Position numbers and translations under genes: made by a program
NCBI GenBank assembly: GCA_016210245.1
Contig: JACQUR010000257.1
Span: forward strand, 1-14,001
Length of the DNA: 14,001 bases
From: Chloroflexota bacterium
GTDB taxonomy: Bacteria; Chloroflexota; UBA6077; JACQUR01
Direction of reading: 5' to 3'
In this document: piece after piece, positions 8,038-13,201 of the stretch
Numbering within the stretch: the first letter of the stretch is position 1
How the letters are laid out: every line of letters begins with the position of its first letter
The notes under the pieces: generated by a model
Database searches by the model: none
What the model was told of the DNA's origin: nothing
The model's input: only the letters and a program-made list of their open reading frames with translations

Positions 8038-8176
8038 GCCATCAGCCATCAGCCGTCAGCCATCAGTGGCCAGTGGCCCAGTGGCCAGTGGTCAGCCTCT
8101 GGTGTGGCCGAAGGTGACCACTGCCTGCTGCCTACTGCCTGCTGCCTACTGACGGCTGACCACTGACCACTGGCTA
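8038..8176. repeat. Heptad repeat array in the RDD/SpoIIM divergent promoter region
   Basis: About 139 bp built of 7-nt units. Left block: GCCATCA at 8038, 8045 and 8059, GCCGTCA at 8052, then GTGGCCA at 8066 and 8081 and GTGGTCA at 8088, with one 8-nt unit at 8073. Right block from 8121: eight units in exact register, each beginning CTG (CTGCCTG, CTGCCTA, CTGCCTG, CTGCCTA, CTGACGG, CTGACCA, CTGACCA, CTGGCTA). The 18-nt segments 8078-8095 and 8156-8173 are inverted copies with one mismatch. The last base of the array is the A of the SpoIIM-like ATG. It fills almost the whole space between two divergent genes. Confidence 0.9.
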
Positions 8177-9135
8177 TGATTGAGCGGTTCGTGGCACACC
8201 GACGATTGCGCTGGGAGCGGCTGAGCGCGCTGCTCGACCGGGCGAGCTCGGCGCGGGCCCCGCTATCGGTCGACGAGCTGGACGAGCTCGCACGCCTGTA
8301 CCGCCAGGTCACCGGCGACCTTGCCGTGGCGCGGCGCGACTTCCCGGACGACCAGGCGACGCTGTTCGTCAACCAGCTCGTCACGCGCGCCCACGGCATC
8401 GTCTACCGCGACCCGCCGGCCCCGCTCAGTCGCCTGCGTCGCTTCTTCGGCCACGAGCTGCCCCAGGAGTACCGCTCCGCCTGGCCCTACCTCCTCGCCT
8501 CGGCCGGGCTCTTCTTCGGCCCGCTGCTCGCCGCGGCCCTCGCCATCCTCGTGGCGCCCGGCACGGCTGCACTCATGCTGCCGCCGGGCCTGCTCGCCGA
8601 GATCAAGGCCGGCCAGACCTGGTTCGACGCCAACCCGGCCGAGCGCTCGTACCTGGCCTCGTTCCTCATGGCCCACAACATCCAGGTGTCGTTCCTGGCG
8701 CTTGGCGGGGGCATGCTGGCCGGAGTGGGGACCGCGGCCATCCTCGTCTTCAACGGCCTCTTCATCGGCGCGGTCGCCGGCGCCCTGGCAGCCTACGGGC
8801 TGGGCGACCGGCTGGTCGGCTTCGTGAGCCCGCATGGCTTCTTCGAGCTGAGCGTGATCGTCGTGGCCGGCGGCTGCGGCCTGATGTTGGGCCGGGCGAT
8901 CGTCTGGCCCGGGCTGCGCACGCGCGGCGAGCGCCTGGCAGAAGCCGGCGCCCGCTCGGTCCGTCTGCTGCTGGGCGTGCTCCCCTTCCTGGCCGCAGCC
9001 GGGCTGCTGGAAGGCTTCGTCTCTCCCTCCCCCTTCGCCTGGCCGTTCAAGCTCGCCCTCGGGCTGGCCACCGCGGTCGTGCTGTACGGGTATCTGCTCC
9101 TGACGGGCCGGCCGCGCCCAGGACGGGCCAGTTGA
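8176..9135 (+). CDS. SpoIIM-family (stage II sporulation protein M-like) membrane protein
   Basis: A 319-residue membrane protein. A cytosolic N-terminus of about 95 residues with the characteristic FVAHRRLRWERLSALLD and LARLYRQVTGDLAVAR segments is followed by about five or six hydrophobic segments (about 100-133, 165-190, 191-213, 222-245, 258-278, 292-312) and the GHELPQEYRSAWPY block at the membrane boundary. SpoIIM in Bacillus acts in peptidoglycan remodelling during engulfment; homologues in non-sporulating bacteria usually neighbour RDD proteins and MoxR/DUF58 genes, and their role is unclear. The ATG at 8176 gives the family-type N-terminus but has no Shine-Dalgarno, because the repeat array abuts it; GTG at 8191 is the alternative. 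No sporulation genes are present, so a sporulation role should not be assumed. Confidence 0.88.
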   Translation: MIERFVAHRRLRWERLSALLDRASSARAPLSVDELDELARLYRQVTGDLAVARRDFPDDQATLFVNQLVTRAHGIVYRDPPAPLSRLRRFFGHELPQEYRSAWPYLLASAGLFFGPLLAAALAILVAPGTAALMLPPGLLAEIKAGQTWFDANPAERSYLASFLMAHNIQVSFLALGGGMLAGVGTAAILVFNGLFIGAVAGALAAYGLGDRLVGFVSPHGFFELSVIVVAGGCGLMLGRAIVWPGLRTRGERLAEAGARSVRLLLGVLPFLAAAGLLEGFVSPSPFAWPFKLALGLATAVVLYGYLLLTGRPRPGRAS

Positions 9136-9253
9136 TCGAGTCGGCTGGGCAAGCGGTCGGCCATACACGCGCACACTCTCGGCCACCAGCTCCAGTGGGC
9201 TGAGCTGCTCCGCCAGCGGGACAAGCCCCCGCGCTCCAGAGACGACGCAACGC

Positions 9254-9262
9254 TGGTATAGT
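9254..9262 (+). promoter_or_regulatory. Extended -10 promoter candidate before the SDR pair
   Basis: TGGTATAGT reads as TGn plus TATAGT (-10 at 9257-9262). No recognisable -35 lies 17 nt upstream. Transcription would start near 9268, placing the heptad hairpin 9282-9309 in the 5' leader of the first SDR gene. The rest of the gap 9136-9336 shows nothing else convincing. Confidence 0.4.
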
Positions 9263-9279
9263 GGTGAAGAGAGCTGTAA

Positions 9280-9321
9280 GCGCTGAGTGCCCTGAACTCA
9301 GCACTCAGCACTCAGCACTCA
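9280..9321. repeat. Heptad repeat with hairpin upstream of the first SDR gene
   Basis: Six 7-nt units in register: GCGCTGA, GTGCCCT, GAACTCA, then GCACTCA three times (9301-9321). GCTGAGTGC (9282-9290) is the reverse complement of GCACTCAGC (9301-9309), giving a 9-bp stem with a 10-nt loop. It ends a few bases before the ribosome binding site GGAGG (9326-9330) of the SDR gene at 9337. Confidence 0.8.
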
Positions 9322-9336
9322 ACGCGGAGGTGGCCC

Positions 9337-10002
9337 ATGAGCATACGGGCATGCGTGGCCGCGGTCGTGGGCGACGGGCCTGTTGCCCTGGCGATCGCGA
9401 ACGCTCTGGAGTCGGCTGGCGCGACGGTGGCCAGATCAGAGCCCGGCGAGGCGCCGGCCGCGGCCGTGCGGCGGGCCGCTGCGGCCGGATCGCTCGGCAT
9501 CCTGGTCAACTGCCCGCGCGACGGCCATCCAGGGAAGGTGGACGAGCTGGGGGAAGCCGAGTGGACCGCCTCCCTGGCCGCGGCCCTGACGGCGACAGCG
9601 CTGGCGTGCCGCGCTGCCCTCGGGCCGATGCGCCAGCTCGGGTTCGGGCGGATCGTCAACCTCTCCGATCGGCAGTACCTGGGAGCACCCGGCAACGCCG
9701 CCTTCGCCGCGGCCGAGGCCGGCGTGGTCAGCCTCACCCGCACCCTGGCGCTGGATGCAGCCAGGGATGGCATCACCGTGAACTGTGTCGTGCCAGGCAC
9801 GATCGACGTTGGCCAGCTCGCCCAACTGCCGGAGCAGGAGCGCGAGCGGCAGCGCAAGCTCCACCCGGGCGGGCGCTTCGGCAGCCCGGACGACGTGGCC
9901 CACGCGGTGCTGTTCTTCGCCGACGACGAGTCCGTCTACATCACCGGCCAGACGCTGTTCGTCTGCGGCGGGACAAGCATCTACTCGTCGCTGTCGGTCT
10001 AG
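9337..10002 (+). CDS. SDR-family pseudoenzyme (catalytic residues lost)
   Basis: A 221-residue Rossmann-fold protein of the short-chain dehydrogenase/reductase family, clearly paralogous to the next gene: they share G-x-GRIVN, G-x-VSLTRTLAL, GITVN, a PG-x-ID stretch and the C-terminal CGG-x-S-x-Y motif. The functional residues are gone. The cofactor loop TGxxxGxG reads VVGDGPVALAI (10-20); the NNAG element reads NCPRD (58-62); the active-site triad aligned with the paralogue's S141, Y153 and K157 is D111, F123 and E127 (codons GAT 9667, TTC 9703, GAG 9715). The fold and C-terminus are intact and the frame is open with a good ribosome binding site (GGAGG), so it looks like a maintained non-catalytic subunit rather than a decaying gene. 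It is about 30 residues shorter than the paralogue, mostly in the N-terminal half. Confidence 0.88.
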   Translation: MSIRACVAAVVGDGPVALAIANALESAGATVARSEPGEAPAAAVRRAAAAGSLGILVNCPRDGHPGKVDELGEAEWTASLAAALTATALACRAALGPMRQLGFGRIVNLSDRQYLGAPGNAAFAAAEAGVVSLTRTLALDAARDGITVNCVVPGTIDVGQLAQLPEQERERQRKLHPGGRFGSPDDVAHAVLFFADDESVYITGQTLFVCGGTSIYSSLSV

Positions 10003-10034
10003 ACAGATACTCCGCCAGGATCGCTGACGGTTTC

Positions 10035-10141
10035 GCCCTCACCCCGACCCTCTCCCAGGGGGAGAGGGAGTTCTGCCCCCTCTCCCAGGGGGAGAGGGAG
10101 TTCTGCCCCCTCTCCCCCTGGGAGAGGGTCGGGGTGAGGGC
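10035..10141. repeat. Nested inverted and tandem repeat between the two SDR genes
   Basis: A 107-bp element whose ends, starting GCCCTCACCCCGACCCTCTC at 10035 and its reverse complement ending at 10141, form an inverted repeat. Inside, a 30-bp unit (10048-10077) is repeated exactly (10078-10107), each unit containing CCCTCTCCCAGGGGGAGAGGG-like palindromes, and a third inverted copy follows. This CCCTCACCCC(R)ACCCTCTCCC class of dispersed intergenic palindrome is common in several phyla. Transcribed, it would form a large hairpin between the two cistrons. Confidence 0.88.
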
Positions 10142-10184
10142 GCGGGCCTGCCAGGATAGGACGCAGGGCTGAGGAGAGAGAGCG

Positions 10185-10940
10185 ATGAACGTACGAGGAC
10201 GCGCGGCGCTGGTGACCGGCTCGGGCAGCGGGCTGGGCGAAGGCATCGCCCACCGCCTGGCAGCCGAGGGCGCCGCGGTGATGGTGAACGATATCGAGGC
10301 CGACAAGGTCGAGCGGGTGGTGGCCGACGTCCGGGCAGCCGGCGGCCGGGCCGAGGGCAGGATGGCCGACGTGACCCGCAAGGACCAGGTGGAAGCGCTG
10401 GTCGCGGCCACTGCCGAGGCCTTCGGGCGCCTCGATATCCTGGTCAACAACGTCGGCACGGCCAAAGACCGGTCGATCTTCAAGATGGAGGAGCAGGACT
10501 GGGACACGGTCCTGGCCGTGAACCTGAAGAGCCAGTTCCTGTGCTCCCAGGCGGCGGCCCAGCGCATGGGCCGCCAGGGGTATGGGCGCATCGTCAACAT
10601 CGCCTCCCGGGCCTGGCTGGGCTGGTGGGGGCAGGCCAACTACGCCGCCTCCAAGGGTGGCATCGTCAGCCTCACCCGCACCCTGGCGCTCGAGCTGGGC
10701 AAATACGGCATCACGGTCAACGCCATCGCGCCCGGGGTGATCGACACCCCCCTCTACCAGTCGCTCCCCGAGGACACCCGGGCGCGCCTGATGCACGCCC
10801 AGCCGGGCCTCAAGATCGGCCACCCCCGCGATGTAGCCTGGGCCGCCCTCTTCTTCGCCAGCGACGAGGCCGCCTTCGTCACCGGCCAGGTCCTCTACGT
10901 CTGTGGCGGCAAGAGCCTGTACGCCACGCCCGCGGTGTAG
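10185..10940 (+). CDS. Short-chain dehydrogenase/reductase (catalytically complete)
   Basis: A 251-residue classical SDR oxidoreductase. Rossmann motif TGSGSGLG at 11-18; D36 at the end of the second strand favours NAD(H) over NADP(H); D62 (ADVT) contacts adenine; NNVG at 88-91; catalytic N113, S141 (IVNIAS), Y153 and K157 (YAASK). The C-terminus ends VTGQVLYVCGGKSLYATPAV. ATG 10185 follows GAGGAGAGAG. Substrate is not evident; FabG-like 3-oxoacyl reductases and 3-hydroxyacyl-CoA or alcohol dehydrogenases are all possible. It directly follows a paralogue that has lost its active site, with 182 nt holding a large palindrome between them, so the two may form one hetero-oligomer. Confidence 0.92.
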   Translation: MNVRGRAALVTGSGSGLGEGIAHRLAAEGAAVMVNDIEADKVERVVADVRAAGGRAEGRMADVTRKDQVEALVAATAEAFGRLDILVNNVGTAKDRSIFKMEEQDWDTVLAVNLKSQFLCSQAAAQRMGRQGYGRIVNIASRAWLGWWGQANYAASKGGIVSLTRTLALELGKYGITVNAIAPGVIDTPLYQSLPEDTRARLMHAQPGLKIGHPRDVAWAALFFASDEAAFVTGQVLYVCGGKSLYATPAV

Positions 10941-10953
10941 GGGAGCCGTTCCC

Positions 10954-11007
10954 GGGTGCGGGTCACGATCTTGCGCGCGAAGCGTCGCAAGATCGTGACC
11001 CGCACCC
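10954..11007. terminator. 22-bp perfect hairpin after the second SDR gene
   Basis: Left arm 10954-10975 (GGGTGCGGGTCACGATCTTG plus CG) is the exact reverse complement of 10986-11007, with the 10-nt loop CGCGAAGCGT. It begins 13 nt after the SDR stop. It may end the SDR transcript, though no T-tract follows; it could also be a small mobile palindrome or the edge of the inserted material that follows. Confidence 0.6.
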
Positions 11008-11027
11008 TATTGCGCCGGTACTGTGCG

Positions 11028-11046
11028 CCAGATTGCGCCAATCTGG
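11028..11046. repeat. Small inverted repeat next to the transposase fragment
   Basis: CCAGATT (11028-11034), GCGCC loop, AATCTGG (11040-11046). It lies 11 nt beyond the stop codon of the - strand transposase fragment, so it may be that gene's terminator stem or part of an insertion-sequence end. Confidence 0.4.
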
Positions 11047-11057
11047 GTAGCGCTGCA

Positions 11058-11258
11058 TCAGGCGGCTGCCAGTTGCTCCTCCAGCAGGTCCAGCCAGTTG
11101 TCCCCTTTGGGGATCAGCAGTTCGCTCGCTTCCACCAGGAGCAGGTAGACCCGCACTTCCAGGCCGGGGGCGGCATCGAAGAGCACCACCTGGCGTACCA
11201 TCTGGCGGAGACGCCGATCGAGTCGTTCCAGGGCGCTGGTGGTCCGCAAGGAGCGCAC
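11058..11258 (-). pseudogene. Transposase C-terminal fragment (mutator/IS256-like)
   Basis: The 66 codons contain RSLRTTSALERLDRRLRQ, matching the RTTnAlEr-type C-terminal motif of mutator/IS256-like transposases, then a hydrophobic region and the ending WLDLLEEQLAAA. The stop TCA (11058-11060 on the + strand) looks like the native end. Only this tail is present: reading further upstream in frame gives a few plausible residues (ESWDV) and then unrelated sequence, and the catalytic acidic residues of a full transposase are missing. It is therefore the remnant of an insertion sequence whose left part was lost. The exact family is uncertain because the fragment is so short. Confidence 0.6.
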
Positions 11259-11269
11259 GTCCCACGACT

Positions 11270-11815
11270 CTCCCCGAGCGGTCGCCGCTCCTCCTGCCCG
11301 AAGGCATCGTCGAGAGTCCCCAGTACGATGGGGACGAGATTCTCCGGCCCATGTTCGACGCTCTCTGGAATGCCTGCGGGTTGGAGCGCTGCCCGTTCTA
11401 TGGCGAGAGTGGTCGTTGGGTGGGATCGCCCCAGTGGCCGGTATCGAGAGTCAGTCGGGGAGCTGGACAATGGAGGCCATCGTATCCGCTACGCTCACCA
11501 GTTCGATCCACTCTTCGCGGTCAACATCTCCCAGGTGGTGGACCGGAGCGTGATGAGCGCCACCTGGGATCGGAACACCTGGCAAGAGCAGGGGCAGGTT
11601 ATCGCCTCGATGGACTTGGCCAAGCAGGACGACGTGCTGGCTACCCTGGCCGACTGCAGGTGGCGATGGACTACCAGCGCCAGCAGGGCGGCCGGCCGGA
11701 GGACGTGTCGGCCCCGAACGTGGGCTACGGCCTCCGCTCCACGGCGCCAGACGGGAGCGTGCGGGACGTGGTGAGGGATTGGAAGGAGGCAGACCATGAG
11801 ACGGGGTGGGCGTGA
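11270..11815 (+). pseudogene. Frameshifted remnant of a large protein with a DUF3883-like tail
   Basis: Three protein-like stretches follow one another in two frames. A (11270-11437) reads SPLLLPEGIVESPQYDGDEI, then LWNACGLERCPFYGESGRWV. B starts at 11439 one base later: RYRESVGELDNGGHRIRYAH, then VMSATWDRNTWQEQGQVIAS up to about 11655. C (about 11654-11815) returns to the first frame: VAMDYQRQQGGRPEDVSAPN, then VGYGLRSTAPDGSVR. The joints are a 1-nt insertion near 11438 and a second shift near 11655. Stretch C resembles the start of the DUF3883 domain found at the C-terminus of SNF2 helicases and restriction-associated proteins (xxPEDVSxxNxGYDLxS), but the usual IEVKGR continuation is missing. 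Stretches A and B I do not recognise. The gene is cut at its 5' side next to the transposase fragment. Probably dead; sequencing errors at the two joints are the alternative. Confidence 0.55.
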
Positions 11816-11965
11816 GCTGCCCGAGCCGGTCCGTGCGGCGCTGGCGGAGTTGAAGGAGCAACTCTCGCGCCTCTACGGCCAGCGGCTGAGAGGGGTGTAT
11901 CTCTTTGGCTCGTACGCGCGAGGGGACTTCCACTGCTGCGAGCAATTGGAGTTGCTGGTAGAGCT
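11796..11965 (+). pseudogene. Truncated nucleotidyltransferase (MNT-like), active-site aspartates lost
   Basis: Begins normally: GGAAGGAGG lies just before ATG 11796 and the product starts with a helix (LPEPVRAALAELKEQLSRLY) followed by RLRGVYLFGSYARGD, the minimal nucleotidyltransferase motif. The next positions, normally S-D-x-D, read EQLE (in HCCEQLELLVELL), so both metal-binding aspartates are replaced. Similarity ends at about 11960, where the oppositely oriented PIN gene starts at its 3' end; the frame then runs on to 12155 only as antisense of that gene. The remainder of the domain, and a HEPN partner, are absent. It most likely is a broken MNT gene left by the rearrangement that brought in the PIN pair. 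Confidence 0.55.
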
Positions 11966-11967
11966 AC

Positions 11968-12357
11968 TCAGCACAAGCGAAGGCGCTCTGGCGGGAGGAG
12001 TCGTGCCAGGTGTCGCGGGTCGCTGGTGTAGACCACGCTATCGTACTGCAAGGCGCACCACGCGACCATTGCGTCGGCCACACCTACGTCGTCGGCTTGC
12101 GCGTGGGCGAGGAGCGCGCCGATCATCCTGGCCACCGACAGATCGAGCGAGATGACCTGCACATCGCCGCGCTTCAGGCCCGTGTTGAAGAAGGCAGCCA
12201 GGCGTGCCTGCCGCCCAGAGCCACCACGCCACACCTCCACCACGACAGGCGCGGGAACGTAGACGAGGATCCCGTGCAGCTTGGCCAGCTCGAGAACTGC
12301 ACGGATGTCTCCGTCGCCTTGCTCGATGGCGATGAGGCCGCCGGCATCCAGGGTCAG
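11968..12357 (-). CDS. PIN-domain toxin (VapC-like ribonuclease), apparent CTG start
   Basis: Predicted metal-dependent RNase toxin. The PIN acidic residues are in place: LDAGGLIAIEQGD near the N-terminus, VVVEVWRGG in the middle, VADAMVAW and the C-terminal VYTSDPRHLARLL. The start is set at CTG (12357-12355) because it gives the family N-terminus (xTLDAGGLIAI) and overlaps the antitoxin TGA in a CTGA, where relatives have ATGA. With this start the protein has 129 residues, normal for the family. The only in-frame ATG (12435) would add 26 residues encoded antisense-like within the antitoxin gene, which seems unlikely. CTG initiation is inference; a point mutation lowering toxin expression is equally possible. 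Confidence 0.78.
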   Translation of the reverse strand: MTLDAGGLIAIEQGDGDIRAVLELAKLHGILVYVPAPVVVEVWRGGSGRQARLAAFFNTGLKRGDVQVISLDLSVARMIGALLAHAQADDVGVADAMVAWCALQYDSVVYTSDPRHLARLLPPERLRLC

Positions 12358-12689
12358 AGCCCGAGGGCCTCGCGCGCCCGGGCGTACGCTGCCTCGCCGG
12401 GCTGTCCCAATTCCTCGTTCAGCGCCTTCAGCCATTCAAGGTACTCGTCGCGGCCCTGGTCGCTGGCTACCTTCTCGGCCAGCGCCTCGGACACATAGGC
12501 GCTCAGCGAGCGGGCGCAGCCGGCCTGCACCAGGGAGACGGCCGTCTCCAACACCTCGGTCGGGATAGTAAGCGTCACTTTCGTGCGCGTGGCGGGCGCT
12601 TTCTTTCCCTTCAGGGCCGTTGGGGCGTCCTGCCCGCGTGGAACGTTGCTGGCGGATGCAGCGCGGATCGCGGGGGCCTTGCGAGCCAT
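12354..12689 (-). CDS. Antitoxin of the PIN toxin (VapB/ribbon-helix-helix-like)
   Basis: A 111-residue protein directly before, and overlapping, the PIN toxin. Residues 1-35 are basic and Ala/Pro-rich. Then TRTKVTLTIPTEVLETAVSL forms the beta strand and first helix of a ribbon-helix-helix-like DNA-binding domain, followed by RSLSAYVSEALAEKV and an acidic C-terminal tail (about 80-111: DEYLEWLKALNEELGQPGEA) that would wrap the toxin. Similar proteins precede PIN toxins in Actinobacteria and Chloroflexota. ATG 12689 has a distant GAGG upstream; a later start near residue 17 (GTG or similar) would remove the odd N-terminus. It should neutralise the toxin and repress the operon. Confidence 0.75.
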   Translation of the reverse strand: MARKAPAIRAASASNVPRGQDAPTALKGKKAPATRTKVTLTIPTEVLETAVSLVQAGCARSLSAYVSEALAEKVASDQGRDEYLEWLKALNEELGQPGEAAYARAREALGL

Positions 12690-12759
12690 GGTTGCACTCT
12701 GCCTCAAGTGCGATTCACCCAGCGTTCGCGGCGGCTGCTCCGTGGCTGGGCGCGCACCC

Positions 12760-12870
12760 TCACCGGCGCAGTCTCGCGTAGAGCTGCCGCTCGCCCTCCG
12801 TCCGGGTACTCTTGATGATACCATACCGATCATCCCACTTGGGGCTGCCCAGTTCTTGTGCGTGGAGGAC
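12760..12870 (-). pseudogene. 3' remnant of an unidentified gene cut by a repeat element
   Basis: On the - strand this stretch reads LGSPKWDDRYGIIKSTRTEG then ERQLYARLRR and a TGA at 12762-12760. Codon use and residue pattern look like real coding sequence, unlike the flanks, and the frame becomes low-complexity exactly at 12871, where the inverted-repeat element begins. I do not recognise the family. It is probably the end of a gene whose 5' part was displaced, 70 nt upstream of the antitoxin start. Short, so only moderately supported. Confidence 0.35.
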
Positions 12871-13019
12871 GTAGGGGCAGACGGCCCTGTCTGCCCGCCG
12901 CCCCGAGGGCGGCAGAGCGCGGTGAGCAGAGGGCCGGAGGAGAGCTTCTGGCCGGCCCCCCTGGGCACCACGCCCCGCCGCCCTCGGGGCGGCGGGGCGA
13001 CCGGGCCGTCGCCCCCTAC
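12871..13019. mobile_element. MITE-like element with 42-bp imperfect terminal inverted repeats
   Basis: The 42-nt ends 12871-12912 and 12978-13019 are inverted copies, both starting GTAGGGG and differing at only a few positions. Each arm itself folds into two hairpins: GGGCAGAC/GTCTGCCC plus GCCGCCC/GGGCGGC in the left arm, and GCCGCCC/GGGCGGC plus GGGGCGAC/GTCGCCCC in the right arm. The 65-bp centre has no open frame of note. GTAGGGGC-type palindromes are common dispersed intergenic repeats in Chloroflexota and cyanobacteria. Confidence 0.75.
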
Positions 13020-13072
13020 GGCTCGGCGACCGCCTGCACAGTAACTGGTCACACCCTCCCACTTCCCTGATG

Positions 13073-13125
13073 CCCACGGGTGTGCCTCGTTGGCGAGGGC
13101 GAGCCAGCGGCTCGCCCCCACGGGT
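13073..13125. repeat. Hairpin flanked by 9-bp direct repeats
   Basis: CCCACGGGT occurs at 13073-13081 and again at 13117-13125. Between them, GGGCGAGCC (13097-13105), loop AGC, GGCTCGCCC (13109-13117) forms a perfect 9-bp stem. The arrangement resembles a small inserted palindromic element with target duplication, or a repeat-bounded REP-like unit. Together with the neighbouring elements it fills the 512-bp gap 12690-13201, in which I see no complete gene. Confidence 0.55.
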
Positions 13126-13132
13126 TACTCCT

Positions 13133-13153
13133 CTGCCTCCTGCCGACTGCCTT
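13133..13153. repeat. Short heptad repeat
   Basis: Three 7-nt units in register, CTGCCTC, CTGCCGA, CTGCCTT. The unit CTGCCTN is the same as in the right block of the array at 8121-8148, indicating one repeat family. Confidence 0.6.
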
Positions 13154-13183
13154 CTCAATCTATCCGGCCCCCGGCCCCCAACT

Positions 13184-13192
13184 TGTTACAAT
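13184..13192 (+). promoter_or_regulatory. Extended -10 promoter of larB, near-leaderless
   Basis: TGTTACAAT is a TGn plus TACAAT extended -10 (13187-13192). Transcription would start at about 13199, only about 3 nt before the ATG at 13202, and no Shine-Dalgarno is present, so the mRNA is probably leaderless or nearly so. No -35 is evident. Confidence 0.5.
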
Positions 13193-13201
13193 CGCCTTGT
13201 T

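Noticed and set aside
8005..8049. Upstream start for the RDD protein at 8049
   Set aside because: The ATG is created by the GCCATCA repeat; the family N-terminus begins at 8004.
8038..8176. Possible CRISPR or coding repeat protein in the heptad array
   Set aside because: Units are 7 nt, without spacers, and the period is not a multiple of three.
8176..9135. Evidence of sporulation from the SpoIIM-like gene
   Set aside because: SpoIIM-family proteins are widespread in non-sporulating bacteria beside RDD genes; no other sporulation gene is present.
9140..9240. Possible - strand gene fragment (LVPLAEQLSPLELVAESVRV) between SpoIIM and the SDR genes
   Set aside because: The stretch looks faintly protein-like but has no start, stop or recognised motif, and is too short to support.
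10048..10107. Possible CRISPR from the two 30-bp repeats
   Set aside because: The copies are directly adjacent with no spacer, are internally palindromic, and no cas gene is near.
11796..12155. Full-length nucleotidyltransferase frame to 12155
   Set aside because: After about 11960 the translation is Arg-rich antisense of the PIN toxin gene, so only the first part is genuine.
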